A stretch of DNA of 64,000 nucleotides from assembly GCF_933775445.1 (NCBI RefSeq), contig NW_026089511.1, positions 372,001-436,000 of the forward strand, written 5' to 3'. Source of the stretch: Argentina anserina. Taxonomy: Eukaryota > Streptophyta > Magnoliopsida > Rosales > Rosaceae. Below the pieces are notes generated by a model. It was not told the origin of the DNA and ran no database searches. It worked only from the letters and a program-made list of their open reading frames with translations. Positions 25,887-39,429 of the stretch are shown here, piece by piece. The position numbers were made by a program, and so were the translations under genes. How positions within the stretch are numbered: position 1 is the stretch's first letter; each line of letters starts with the position of its first letter.

Positions 25887-28800
25887 ATTGGAATAGTAAA
25901 GATACGCAATCGATGTAAAGATACTCAGTTTTAAAGAAACACACTCCCACACTTGCAAAACTCTCAAATACAATAGAAACTCGCATCAGAAGCCTTACAG
26001 AAAGATACTCAAACGAGAAATGAAAAGATACACAATTGGAATAGTAAAGATACGCAAACGATGTGAAGATACACAATTGGAATAGTAAAGATACGCAAAC
26101 GATGTAAAGATACTCAGTATGAAAGAAACACACTCCCATACTTGCAAAACTCTCAAATACAATAGAAACTCGCATCAGAAGCCTTACAGAAAGATACTCA
26201 AACGAGAAATGAAAAGATACAGAATTGGAATAGTAAAGATACGCAAACGATGTAAAGATACACAATTGGAATAGTAAAGATACGCAAACGATGTAAAGAT
26301 ACTCAGTTTGAAAGAAACACACTCCCACACTTGCAAAACTCTCAAATTCAATAGAAACTCGCATCAGATAGCCTTACAGAAAGATACTCAAACGAGAAAT
26401 GAAAAGATAGACAATTGGAATAGTAAAGATACGCAATCGATGTAAAGATACTCAGTTTTAAAGAAACACACTCCCACACTTGCAAAACTCTCAAATACAA
26501 TAGAAACTCGCATCAGAAGCCTTACAGAAAGATACTCAAACGAGAAATGAAAAGATACACAATTGGAATAATAAAGATACGCAAACGATGTAAAGATACA
26601 CAATTGGAATAGTAAAGAGACGCAAACGATGTATAGATAGTTAGTTTGAAAGAAACACACTCCCACACTTGCAAAACTCTCAAATACAATAGAAACTCGC
26701 ATCAGAAGCCTTACAGAAAGATACTCAAACGAGAAATGAAAAGATACAGAATTGGAATAGTAAAGATACGCAAACGATGTAAAGATACAAATTTGGAATA
26801 GTAAAGATACGCAAACGATGTAAAGATACTCAGTTTGAAAGAAACACACTCCCACACTTGCAAAACTCTCAAATTCAATAGAAACTCGCATCAGAAAGCC
26901 TTACAGAAAGATACTCAAACGAGAAATGAAAAGATAGACAATTGGAATAGTAAAGATACGCAATCGATGTAAAGATACTCAGTTTGAAAGAAACACACTC
27001 CCACACTTGCAAAACTCTCAAATACAATAGAACTCGCATCAGAAGCCTTACAGAGAGATACTCAAACGAGAAATGAAAAGATACAGAATTGGAATAGTAA
27101 AGATACGCAAACGATGTAAAGATACAAATTTGGAATAGTAAAGATACGCAAACGATGTAAAGATACTCAGTTTGAAAGAAACACACTCCCACACTTGCAA
27201 AACTCTCAAATTCAATAGAAACTCGCATCAGAAAGCCTTACAGAAAGATACTCAAACGAGAAATGAAAAGATACACAATTGGAATAGTAGAGATACGCAA
27301 TCGATGTAAAGATACTCAGTTTGAAAGAAACACACTCCCACACTTGCAAAACTCTCAAATACAATAGAACTCGCATCAGAAGCCTTACAGAAAGATACTC
27401 AAACGAGAAATGAAAAGATACAGAATTGGAATAGTAAAGATACGCAAACGATGTAAAGATACAAATTTGGAATAGTAAAGATACGCAAACGATGTAAAGA
27501 TACTCAGTTTGAAAGAAACACACTCCCACACTTGCAAAACTCTCAAATACAATAGAAACTCGCATCAGAAGCCTTACAGAAAGATACTCAAACGAGAAAT
27601 GAAAAGATACACAATTGGAATAGTAAAGATAGGCAAACGATGTGAAGATACTCAGTTTGAAAGAAACAAACTCCCACACTTGCAAAACTCTCAAATACAA
27701 TAGAAACTCGCATCAGAAGCCTTACAGAAAGATACTCAAACGAGAAATGAAAAGATACACAATTGGAATAGTAAAGATAGGCAAACGATGTGAAGATACA
27801 CAATTGGAATAGTAAAGATACGCAAACGATGTAAAGATACTCAGTATGAAAGAAACACACTCCCACACTTGCAAAACTCTCAAATACAATAGAAACTCGC
27901 ATCAGAAGCCTTACAGAAAGATACTCAAACGAGAAATGAAAAGATACAGAATTGGAATAGTAAGGATACGCAAACGATGTAAAGATACACAATTAGAATA
28001 GTAAAGATACGCAAACGATGTAAAGATACTCAGTTTGAAAGAAACACACTCCCACACTTGCAAAACTCTCAAATTCAATAGAAACTCGCATCAGAAAGCC
28101 TTACAGAAAGATACTCAAACGAGAAATGAAAAGATACACAATTGGAATAGTAGAGATACGCAATCGATGTAAAGATACTCAGTTTGAAAGAAACACACTC
28201 CCACACTTGCAAAACTCTCAAATACAATAGAAACTCGCATCAGAAGCCTTACAGAAAGATACTCAAACGAGAAATGAAAAGATACACAATTGGAATAGTA
28301 AAGATAGGCAAACGATGTGAAGATACACAATTGGAATAGTAAAGATACGCAAACGATGTAAAGATACCCAGTATGAAAGAAACACACTCCCACACTTGCA
28401 AAACTCTCAAATACAATAGAAACTCGCATCAGAAGCCTTACAGAAAGATACTCAAACGAGAAATGAAAAGATACAGAATTGGAATAGTAAAGATACGCAA
28501 ACGATGTAAAGATACACAATTGGAATAGTAAAGATACGCAAACGATGTAAAGATACTCAGTTTGAAAGAAACACACTCCCACACTTGCAAAACTCTCAAA
28601 TTCAATAGAAACTCGCATCAGAAAGCCTTACAGAAAGATACTCAAACGAGAAATGAAAAGATACACAATTGGAATAGTAAAGATACGCAAACGATGTAAA
28701 GATACTCAGTTTGAAAGAAACACACTCCCACACTTGCAAAACTCTCAAAATCAATAGAAACTCGCATTAGAAAGCCTTACAGAAAGATACTCAAACGAGA

Positions 28801-31800
28801 AATGAAAAGATACACAATTAGAATAGTAAAGATACGCAATCGATGTAAAGATACTCAGTTGGAAAGAAACACACTCCCACACTTGCAAAACTCTCAAATA
28901 CAATAGAAACTCGCATCAGAAGCCTTACAGAAAGATACTCAAACGAGAAATGAAAAGATACAGAATTGGAATAGTAAAGATACGCAAACGATGTAAAGAT
29001 ACACAATTGGAATAGTAAAGATACGCAAACGATGTAAAGATACTCAGTTTGAAAGAAACACACTCCCACACTTGCAAAACTCTCAAATTCAATAGAAACT
29101 CGCATCAGAAAGCCTTACAGAAAGATACTTAAACGAGAAATGAAAAGATACACAATTGGAATAGTAAAGATACGCAATCGATGTAAAGATACTCAGTTTG
29201 AAAGAAACACACTCCCACACTTGCAAAACTCTCAAATACAATAGAAACTCGCATAAGAAGCCTTACAGAAAGATACTCAAACGAGAAATGAAAAGATACA
29301 CAATTGGAATAGTAAAGATACGCAAACGATGTGAAGATACACAATTGGAATAGTAAAGATACGCAAACGATGTAAAGATACTCAGTTTGAAAGAAACACA
29401 CTCCCACACTTGCAAAACTCTCAAATCCAATAGAAACTCGCATCAGAAGCCTTACAGAAAGATACTCAAACGAGAAATGAAAAGATACACAATTGGAATA
29501 GTAAAGATACGCAAACGATGTGAAGATACACAATTGGAATAGTAAAGATACGCAAACGATGTAAAGATACCCAGTATGAAAGAAACACACTCCCACACTT
29601 GCAAAACTCTCAAATACAATAGAAACTCGCATCAGAAGCCTTACAGAAAGATACTCAAACGAGAAATGAAAAGATACAGAATTGGAATAGTAAAGATACG
29701 CAAACGATGTAAAGATACACAATTGGAATAGTAAAGATACGCAAACGATGTAAAGATACTCAGTTTGAAAGAAACACACTCCCACACTTGCAAAACTCTC
29801 AAATTCAATAGAAACTCGCATCAGAAAGCCTTACAGAAAGATACTCAAACGAGAAATGAAAAGATACACAATTGGAATAGTAAAGATACGCAAACGATGT
29901 AAAGATACTCAGTTTGAAAGAAACACACTCCCACACTTGCAAAACTCTCAAAATCAATAGAAACTCGCATTAGAAAGCCTTACAGAAAGATACTCAAACG
30001 AGAAATGAAAAGATACACAATTAGAATAGTAAAGATACGCAATCGATGTAAAGATACTCAGTTGGAAAGAAACACACTCCCACACTTGCAAAACTCTCAA
30101 ATACAATAGAAACTCGCATCAGAAGCCTTACAGAAAGATACTCAAACGAGAAATGAAAAGATACAGAATTGGAATAGTAAAGATACGCAAACGATGTAAA
30201 GATACACAATTGGAATAGTAAAGATACGCAAACGATGTAAAGATACTCAGTTTGAAAGAAACACACTCCCACACTTGCAAAACTCTCAAATTCAATAGAA
30301 ACTCGCATCAGAAAGCCTTACAGAAAGATACTTAAACGAGAAATGAAAAGATACACAATTGGAATAGTAAAGATACGAAATCGATGTAAAGATACTCAGT
30401 TTGAAAGAAACACACTCCCACACTTGCAAAACTCTCAAATACAATAGAAACTCGCATAAGAAGCCTTACAGAAAGATACTCAAACGAGAAATGAAAAGAT
30501 ACACAATTGGAATAGTAAAGATACGCAAACGATGTGAAGATACACAATTGGAATAGTAAAGATACGCAAACGATGTAAAGATACTCAGTTTGAAAGAAAC
30601 ACACTCCCACACTTGCAAAACTCTCAAATCCAATAGAAACTCGCATCAGAAGCCTTACAGAAAGATACTCAAACGAGAAATGAAAAGATACACAATTGGA
30701 ATAGTAAAGATACGCAAACGATGTGAAGATACACAATTGGAATAGTAAAGATACGCAAACGATGTAAAGATACTCAGTATGAAAGAAACACACTCCCACA
30801 CTTGCAAAACTCTCAAATACAATAGAAACTCGCATCAGAAGCCTTAAAGAAAGATACTCAAACGAGAAATGAAAAGATACAGAATTGGAATAGTAAAGAT
30901 ACGCAAACGATGTAAAGATACACAATTGGAATAGTAAAGATACGCAAACGATGTAAAGATACTCAGTTTGAAAGAAACACACTCCCACACTTGCAAAACT
31001 CTCAAATTCAATAGAAACTCGCATCAGATAGCCTTACAGAAAGATACTCAAACGAGAAATGAAAAGATAGACAATTGGAATAGTAAAGATACGCAATCGA
31101 TGTAAAGATACTCAGTTTTAAAGAAACACACTCCCACACTTGCAAAACTCTCAAATACAATAGAAACTCGCATCAGAAGCCTTACAGAAAGATACTCAAA
31201 CGAGAAATGAAAAGATACACAATTGGAATAATAAAGATACGCAAACGATGTAAAGATACAGAATTGGAATAGTAAAGATACGCAAACGATGTAAAGATAG
31301 TTAGTTTGAAAGAAACACACTCCCACACTTGCAAAACTCTCAAATACAATAGAAACTCGCATCAGAAGCCTTACAGAAAGATACTCAAACGAGAAATGAA
31401 AAGATACAGAATTGTAATAGTAAAGATACGCAAACGATGTAAAGATACAAATTTGGAATAGTAAAGATACGCAAACGATGTAAAGATACTCAGTTTGAAA
31501 GAAACACACTCCCACACTTGCACAACTCTCAAATTCAATAGAAACTCGCATCAGAAAGCCTTACAGAAAGATACTCAAACGAGAAATGAAAAGATAGACA
31601 ATTGGAATAGTAAAGATACGCAATCGATGTAAAGATACTCAGTTTGAAAGAAACACACTCCCACACTTGCAAAACTCTCAAATACAATAGAACTCGCATC
31701 AGAAGCCTTACAGAAAGATACTCAAACGAGAAATGAAAAGATACAGAATTGGAATAGTAAAGATACGCAAACGATGTAAAGATACAAATTTGGAATAGTA

Positions 31801-32884
31801 AAGATACGCAAACGATGTAAAGATACTCAGTTTGAAAGAAACACACTCCCACACTTGCAAAACTCTCAAATTCAATAGAAACTCGCATCAGAAAGCCTTA
31901 CAGAAAGATACTCAAACGAGAAATGAAAAGATACACAATTGGAATAGTAAAGATACGCAAACGATGTAAAGATACTCAGTTTGAAAGAAACACACTCCCA
32001 CACTTGCAAAACTCTCAAAATCAATAGAAACTCGCATTAGAAAGCCTTACAGAAAGATACTCAAACGAGAAATGAAAAGATACACAATTAGAATAGTAAA
32101 GATACGCAATCGATGTAAAGATACTCAGTTTGAAAGAAACACACTCCCACACTTGCAAAACTCTCAAATACAATAGAACTCGCATCAGAAGCCTTACAGA
32201 AAGATACTCAAACGAGAAATGAAAAGATACACAATTGGAATAGTAAAGATACGCAAACGATGTAAAGATACTCAGTTTGAAAGAAACACACTCCCACACT
32301 TGCAAAACTCTCAAATTCAATAGAAAATCGCATCAGAAAGCCTTACAGAAAGATACTCAAACGAGAAATGAAAAGATACACAATTGGAATAATAAAGATA
32401 CGCAAACGATGTAAAGATACACAATTGGAATAGTAAAGATACGCAAACGATGTAAAGATAGTTAGTTTGAAAGAAACACACTCCCACACTTGCAAAACTC
32501 TCAAATACAATAGAAACTCGCATCAGAAGCCTTACAGAAAGATACTCAAACGAGAAATGAAACGATACAGAATTGGAATAGTAAAGATACGCAAACGATG
32601 TAAAGATACAAATTTGGAATAGTAAAGATACGCAAACGATGTAAAGATACTCAGTTTGAAAGAAACACACTCCCACACTTGCAAAACTCTCAAATTCAAT
32701 AGAAACTCGCATCAGAAAGCTTTACAGAAAGATACTCAAACGAGAAATGAAAAGATACAGAATTGGAATAGTAAAGATACGCAAACGATGTAAAGATACA
32801 AATTTGGAATAGTAAAGATACGCAAACGATGTAAAGATACTCAGTTTGAAAGAAACACACTCCCACACTTGCAAAACTCTCAAA
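25886..32884 (+). repeat. Segmental duplication, copy 2, with 1,203 bp internal expansion
   Basis: This copy repeats 16,310-22,105 with all the same private variants. It contains two tandem copies of the stretch marked by CAGTTGGAAAG, GATACTTAAACG, CGCATAAGAAG and AAATCCAATAG (first near 28,858-29,425, second near 30,061-30,628). Its length is 5,795 + 1,203 = 6,998 bp. Private changes include GTAAGGATACG near 27,961 and GATACGAAATCG near 30,373. Confidence 0.92.
28367..30773 (+). repeat. 1,203 bp tandem duplication by unequal exchange
   Basis: The rare GATACCCAG variant occurs at 28,367 and again at 29,570, and the normal GATACTCAG occurs at 30,773. Each step is exactly 1,203 bp. In the unexpanded copy, GATACCCAG lies at 18,791 and GATACTCAG lies 1,203 bp later at 19,994. 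The middle monomer is therefore a recombinant between two monomers that lay 1,203 bp apart. Confidence 0.9.
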
Positions 32885-34028
32885 TACAATAGAAACTCGC
32901 ATCAGAAGCCTTAAAGAAAGATACTCAAACGAGAAATGAAAAGATACAGAATTGGAATAGTAAAGATACGCAAACGATGTAAAGATACACAATTGGAATA
33001 GTAAAGATACGCAAACGATGTAAAGATACTCAGTTTGAAAGAAACACACTCCCACACTTGCAAAACTCTCAAATTCAATAGAAACTCGCATCAGATAGCC
33101 TTACAGAAAGATACTCAAACGAGAAATGAAAAGATAGACAATTGGAATAGTAAAGATACGCACACGATGTAAAGATACTCAGTTTGAAAGAAACACACTC
33201 CCACACTTGCAAAACTCTCAAATTCAATAGAAACTCGCATCAGAAAGCCTTACAGAAAGATACTCAAACGAGAAATGAAAAGATACACAATTGGAATAGT
33301 AGAGATACGCAATCGATGTAAAGATACTCAGTTTGAAAGAAACACACTCCCACACTTGCAAAACTCTCAAATACAATAGAACTCGCATCAGAAGCCTTAC
33401 AGAAAGATACTCAAACGAGAAATGAAAAGATACAGAATTGGAATAGTAAAGATACGCAAACGATGTAAAGATACAAATTTGGAATAGTAAAGATACGCAA
33501 ACGATGTAAAGATACTCAGTTTGAAAGAAACACACTCCCACACTTGCAAAACTCTCAAATTCAATAGAAACTCGCATCAGAAAGCTTTACAGAAAGATAC
33601 TCAAACGAGAAATGAAAAGATACAGAATTGGAATAGTAAAGATACGCAAACGATGTAAAGATACAAATTTGGAATAGTAAAGATACGCAAACGATGTAAA
33701 GATACTCAGTTTGAAAGAAACACACTCCCACACTTGCAAAACTCTCAAATTCAATAGAAACTCGCATCAGAAAGCCTTACAGAAAGATACTCAAACGAGA
33801 AATGAAAAGATACACAATTGGAATAGAAAAGATACGCAAACGATGTAAAGATACTCAGTTTGAAAGAAACACACTCCCACACTTGCAAAACTCTCAAAAT
33901 CAATAGAAACTCGCATTAGAAAGCCTTACAGAAAGATACTCAAACGAGAAATGAAAAGATACAGAATTGGAATAGTAAAGATACGCAAACGATGTAAAGA
34001 TACTCAGTTTGAAAGAAACACACTCCCA
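32884..34028 (+). repeat. Satellite between duplication blocks
   Basis: These are ordinary monomers with TTC, TAC and ATC heads. The stretch includes a HindIII-variant monomer (AAGCTT at 33,582), the rare GCACACGATG near 33,171 and GGAATAGAAAAG near 33,825. Much of it resembles the 22-24 kb region, but I did not find one continuous offset. Confidence 0.75.
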
Positions 34029-36968
34029 CACTTGCAAAACTCTCAAATTCAATAGAAACTCGCATCAGAAAGCCTTACAGAAAGATACTCAAACGAGAAA
34101 TGAAAAGATACACAATTGGAATAGTAAAGATACGCAAACGATGTAAAGATACTCAGTTTGAAAGAAACACACTCCCACACTTGCAAAACTCTCAAAATCA
34201 ATAGAAACTCGCATTAGAAAGCCTTACAGAAAGATACTCAAACGAGAAATGAAAAGATACACAATTAGAATAGTAAAGATACGCAATCGATGTAAAGATA
34301 CTCAATTGGAATAGTAAAGATACGCAAACGATGTAAAGATAGTTAGTTTGAAAGAAACACACTCCCACACTTGCAAAACTCTCAAATACAATAGAAACTC
34401 GCATCAGAAGCCTTACAGAAAGATATTCAAACGAGAAATGAAAAGATACAGAATTGGAATAGTAAAGATACGCAAACGATGTAAAGATACAAATTTGGAA
34501 TAGTAAAGATACGCAAACGATGTAAAGATACTCAGTTTGAAAGAAACACACTCCCACACTTGCAAAACTCTCAAATTCAATAGAAACTCGCATCAGAAAG
34601 CTTTACAGAAAGATACTCAAACGAGAAATGAAAAGATACAGAATTGGAATAGTAAAGATACGCAAACGATGTAAAGATACAAATTTGGAATAGTAAAGAT
34701 ACGCAAACGATGTAAAGATACTCAGTTTGAAAGAAACACACTCCCACACTTGCAAAACTCTCAAATTCAATAGAAACTCGCATCAGAAAGCCTTACAGAA
34801 AGATACTCAAACGAGAAATGAAAAGATACACAATTGGAATAGAAAAGATACGCAAACGATGTAAAGATACTCAGTTTGAAAGAAACACACTCCCACACTT
34901 GCAAAACTCTCAAAATCAATAGAAACTCGCATTAGAAAGCCTTACAGAAAGATACTCAAACGAGAAATGAAAAGATACAGAATTGGAATAGTAAAGATAC
35001 GCAAACGATGTAAAGATACTCAGTTTGAAAGAAACACACTCCCACATTTGCAAAACTCTCAAATTCAATAGAAACTCGCATCAGAAAGCCTTACAGAAAG
35101 ATACTCAAACGAGAAATGAAAAGATAGACAATTGGAATAGTAAAGATACGCAATCGATGTAAAGATACTCAGTTTGAAAGAAACACACTCCCACACTTGC
35201 AAAACTCTCAAATACAATAGAACTCGCATCAGAAGCCTTACAGAAAGATACTCAAACGAGAAATGAAAAGATACAGAATTGGAATAGTAAAGATACGCAA
35301 ACGATGTAAAGATACAAATTTGGAATAGTAAAGATACGCAAACGATGTAAAGATACTCAGTTTGAAAGAAACACACTCCCACACTTGCAAAACTCTCAAA
35401 TTCAATAGAAACTCGCATCAGAAAGCTTTACAGAAAGATACTCAAACGAGAAATGAAAAGATACAGAATTGGAATAGTAAAGATACGCAAACGATGTAAA
35501 GATACAAATTTGGAATAGTAAAGATACGCAAACGATGTAAAGATACTCAGTTTGAAAGAAACACACTCCCACACTTGCAAAACTCTCAAATTCAATAGAA
35601 ACTCGCATCAGCAAGCCTTACAGAAAGATACTCAAACGAGAAATGAAAAGATACACAATTGGAATAGTAAAGATACGCAAACGATGTAAAGATACTCAGT
35701 TTGAAAGAAACACACTCCCACACTTGCAAAACTCTCAAAATCAATAGAAACTCGCATTAGAAAGCCTTACAGAAAGATACTCAAACGAGAAATGAAAAGA
35801 TACACAATTAGAATAGTAAAGATACGCAATCGATGTAAAGATACTCAATTGGAATAGTAAAGATACGCAAACGATCTAAAGATAGTTAGTTTGAAAGAAA
35901 CACACTCCCACACTTGCAAAACTCTCAAATACAATAGAAACTCGCATCAGAAGCCTTATAGAAAGATATTCAAACGAGAAATGAAAAGATACAGAATTGG
36001 AATAGTAAAGATACGCAAACGATGTAAAGATACAAATTTGGAATAGTAAAGATACGCAAACGATGTAAAGATACTCAGTTTGAAAGAAACACACTCCCAC
36101 ACTTGCAAAACTCTCAAATTCAATAGAAACTCGCATCAGAAAGCTTTACAGAAAGATACTCAAACGAGAAATGAAAAGATACAGAATTGGAATAGTAAAG
36201 ATACGCAAACGATGTGAAGATACAAATTTGGAATAGTAAAGATACGCAAACGATGTAAAGATACTCAGTTTGAAAGAAACACACTCCCACACTTGCAAAA
36301 CTCTCAAATTCAATAGAAACTCGCATCAGAAAGCATTACAGAAAGATACTCAAACGAGAAATGAAAAGATACACAATTGGAATAGAAAAGATACGCAAAC
36401 GATGTAACGATACTCAGTTTGAAAGAAACACACTCCCACACTTGCAAAACTCTCAAAATCAATAGAAACTCGCATTAGAAAGCCTTACAGAAAGATACTC
36501 AAACGAGAAATGAAAAGATACAGAATTGGAATAGTAAAGATACGCAAACGATGTAAAGATACTCAGTTTGAAAGAAACACACTCCCACACTTGCAAAACT
36601 CTCAAATTCAATAGAAACTCGCATCAGAAAGCCTTACAGAAAGATACTCAAACGAGAAATGAAAAGATAGACAATTGGAATAGTAAAGATACGCAATCGA
36701 TGTAAAGATACTCAGTTTGAAAGAAACACACTCCCACACTTGCAAAACTCTCAAATACAATAGAACTCGCATCAGAAGCCTTACAGAAAGATACTCAAAC
36801 GAGAAATGAAAAGATACAGAATTGGAATAGTAAAGATACGCAAACGATGTAAAGATACAAATTTGGAATAGTAAAGATACGCAAACGATGTAAAGATACT
36901 CGGTTTGAAAGAAACACACTCCCACACTTGCAAAACTCTCAAATTCAATAGAAACTCGCATCAGAAAG
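34029..36968 (+). repeat. 1,543 bp tandem duplication
   Basis: The copies at 34,029-35,571 and 35,572-36,968 share the recombinant 190 bp monomer (34,178 and 35,721), AGAAAGATAT (34,417 and 35,960), AAGCTT (34,598 and 36,141) and GGAATAGAAAAG, all at offset 1,543 bp. The second copy has more private changes: CAGCAAGCC near 35,609, GATCTAAAG near 35,874, CCTTATAG near 35,955, AGCATTACAG near 36,331 and GTAACGATAC near 36,405. The last one or two monomers of the first copy have no counterpart in the second. Confidence 0.85.
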
Positions 36969-37850
36969 CCTTACAGAAAGATACTCAAACGAGAAATGAA
37001 AAGATACACAATTGGAATAGTGAAGATACGCAAACGATGTAAAGATACTCAGTTTGAAAGAAACACACTCCCACACTTGCAAAACTCTCAAAATCAATAG
37101 AAACTCGCATTAGAAAGCCTTACAGAAAGATACTCAAACGAGAAATGAAAAGATACAGAATTGGAATAGTAAAGATACGCAAAGGATGTAAAGATACACA
37201 ATTGGAATAGTAAAGATACGCAAACGATGTAAAGATACTCAGTTTGAAAGAAACACACTCCCACACTTGCAAAACTCTCAAATACAATAGAAACTCGCAT
37301 CAGAAGCCTTACAGAAAGATACTCAAACGAGAAATGAAAAGATACACAATTGGAATAGTAAAGATACGCAAACGATGTGAAGATACACAATTGGAATAGT
37401 AAAGATACGCAAACGATGTAAAGATACTCAGTATGAAAGAAACACACTCCCACACTTGCAAAACTCTCAAATACAATAGAAACTCGCATCAGAAGCCTTA
37501 CAGAAAGATACTCAAACGAGAAATGAAAAGATACACAATTGGAATAGTAAAGATACGCAAACGATGTGTAGATACACAATTGGAATAGTAAAGATACGCA
37601 AACGATGTAAAGATACTCAGTATGAAAGAAACACACTCCCACACTTACAAAACTCTCAAATACAATAGAAACTCGCATCAGAAGCCTTACAGAAAGATAC
37701 TCAAACGAGAAATGCAAAGATACACAATTGGAATAGTAAAGATACGCAAACGATATAAAGATACACAATTGGAATAGTAAAGATACGCAAACGATGTAAA
37801 GATACTCAGTTTGAAAGAAACACACTCCCGCACTTGCAAAACTCTCAAAT
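36930..37850 (+). repeat. Duplicated block, partner at 41,078-41,998 (offset 4,148 bp)
   Basis: AAAGGATGTA (37,181 and 41,329), AATGCAAAGA (37,711 and 41,859) and CCCGCACTTG (near 37,828 and 41,976) are rare variants kept at a constant offset of 4,148 bp. Private changes in this copy include GATGTGTAG near 37,566 and CACTTACAAAAC near 37,645. Confidence 0.82.
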
Positions 37851-37978
37851 TCAATAGAAACTCGCATCAGAAGCCTTAAAGAAAGATACTCAAACGAGAA
37901 ATGAAAAGATACAGAATTGGAATAGTAAAGATACGCAAAGGATGTAAAGATACTCAGTTTGAAAGAAACACACTCCCA

Positions 37979-39071
37979 CACTTGCAAAACTCTCAAATAC
38001 AATAGAAACTCGCATCAGAAGCCTTACAAAAAGATACTCAAACGAGAAATGAAAAGATACACAATTGGAATTGTAAAGATACGCAAACGATGTGAAGATA
38101 CACAATTGGAATAGTAAAGATACGCAAACGATGTAAAGATACTCAGTTTGAAAGAAACACACTCCCACACTTGCAAAACTCTCAAATACAATAGAAACTC
38201 GCATCAGAAGCCTTACAGAAAGATACTCAAACGAGAAATGAAAAGATACACAATTGGAATAGTAAAGATACGCAAACGATGTGAAGATACACAATTGGAA
38301 TAGTAAAGATACGCAAACGATGTAAAGATACTCAGTATGAAAGAAACACACTCCCACACTTGCAAAACTCTTAAATACAATAGAAACTCGCATCAGAAGC
38401 CTTAAAGAAAGATACTCAAACGAGAAATGAAAAGATACAGAATTGGAATAGTAAAGATACGCAAAGGATGTAAAGATACTCAGTTTGAAAGAAACACACT
38501 CCCACACTTGCAAAACTCTCAAATTCAATAGAAACTCGCATCAGAAGCCTTACAAAAAGATACTCAAACGAGAAATGAAAAGATACACAATTGGAATTGT
38601 AAAGATACGCAAACGATGTGAAGATACACAATTGGAATAGTAAAGATACGCAAACGATGTAAAGATACTCAGTTTGAAAGAAACACACTCCCACACTTGC
38701 AAAACTCTCAAATACAATAGAAACTCGCATCAGAAGCCTTACAGAAAGATACTCAAACGAGAAATGAAAAGATACACAATTGGAATAGTAAAGATACGCA
38801 AACGATGTGAAGATACACAATTGGAATAGTAAAGATACGCAAACGATGTAAAGATACTCAGTATGAAAGAAACACACTCCCACACTTGCAAAACTCTTAA
38901 ATACAATAGAAACTCGCATCAGAAGCCTTAAAGAAAGATACTCAAACGAGAAATGAAAAGATACAGAATTGGAATAGTAAAGATACGCAAACGATGTAAA
39001 GATACACAATTGGAATAGTAAAGATACGCAAACGATGTAAAGATACTCAGTTTGAAAGAAACACACTCCCA
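37979..39071 (+). repeat. Tandem duplication of a monomer trimer (526 and 567 bp)
   Basis: The first trimer (37,979-38,504) is 189 + 189 + 148 bp and the second (38,505-39,071) is 189 + 189 + 189 bp. GCCTTACAAAAAG (38,021 and 38,547) and TTAAATACAA (38,371 and 38,897) are shared at 526 bp spacing. The third monomer differs by exactly one 41 bp module: the copy at 38,357 has one module with GCAAAGG, and the copy at 38,883 has two. A further TTAAATACAA follows at 39,424. Confidence 0.88.
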
Positions 39072-39429
39072 CACTTGCAAAACTCTCAAATTCAATAGAA
39101 ACTCGCATCAGATAGCCTTACAGAAAGATACTCAAACGAGAAATGAAAAGATACACAATTGGAATAGTAAAGATACGCAAACGATGTGAAGATACACAAT
39201 TGGAATAGTAAAGATACGCAAACGATGTAAAGATACTCAGTTTGAAAGAAACACACTCCCACACTTGCAAAACTCTCAAATACAATAGAAACTCGCATCA
39301 GAAGCCTTACAGAAAGATACTCAAACGAGAAATGAAAAGATACACAATTGGAATAGTAAAGATACGCAAACGATGTAAAGATACTCAGTATGAAAGAAAC
39401 ACACTCCCACACTTGCAAAACTCTTAAAT

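Noticed and set aside
35870..35880. GATC site in ACGATCTAAAG
   Set aside because: A single G-to-C change in one monomer produces it. The general absence of GATC reflects the repeated consensus, not selection against the site.
37094..38002. 302-codon minus-strand open frame and the many similar minus frames of 68-257 codons
   Set aside because: All are the same 63-residue satellite-derived repeat read in frames that change with each 148/149/188 bp monomer. They begin at any ATG within the GCAT of CTCGCATCAG, have no consistent ends, no recognisable domain and no flanking gene signals.
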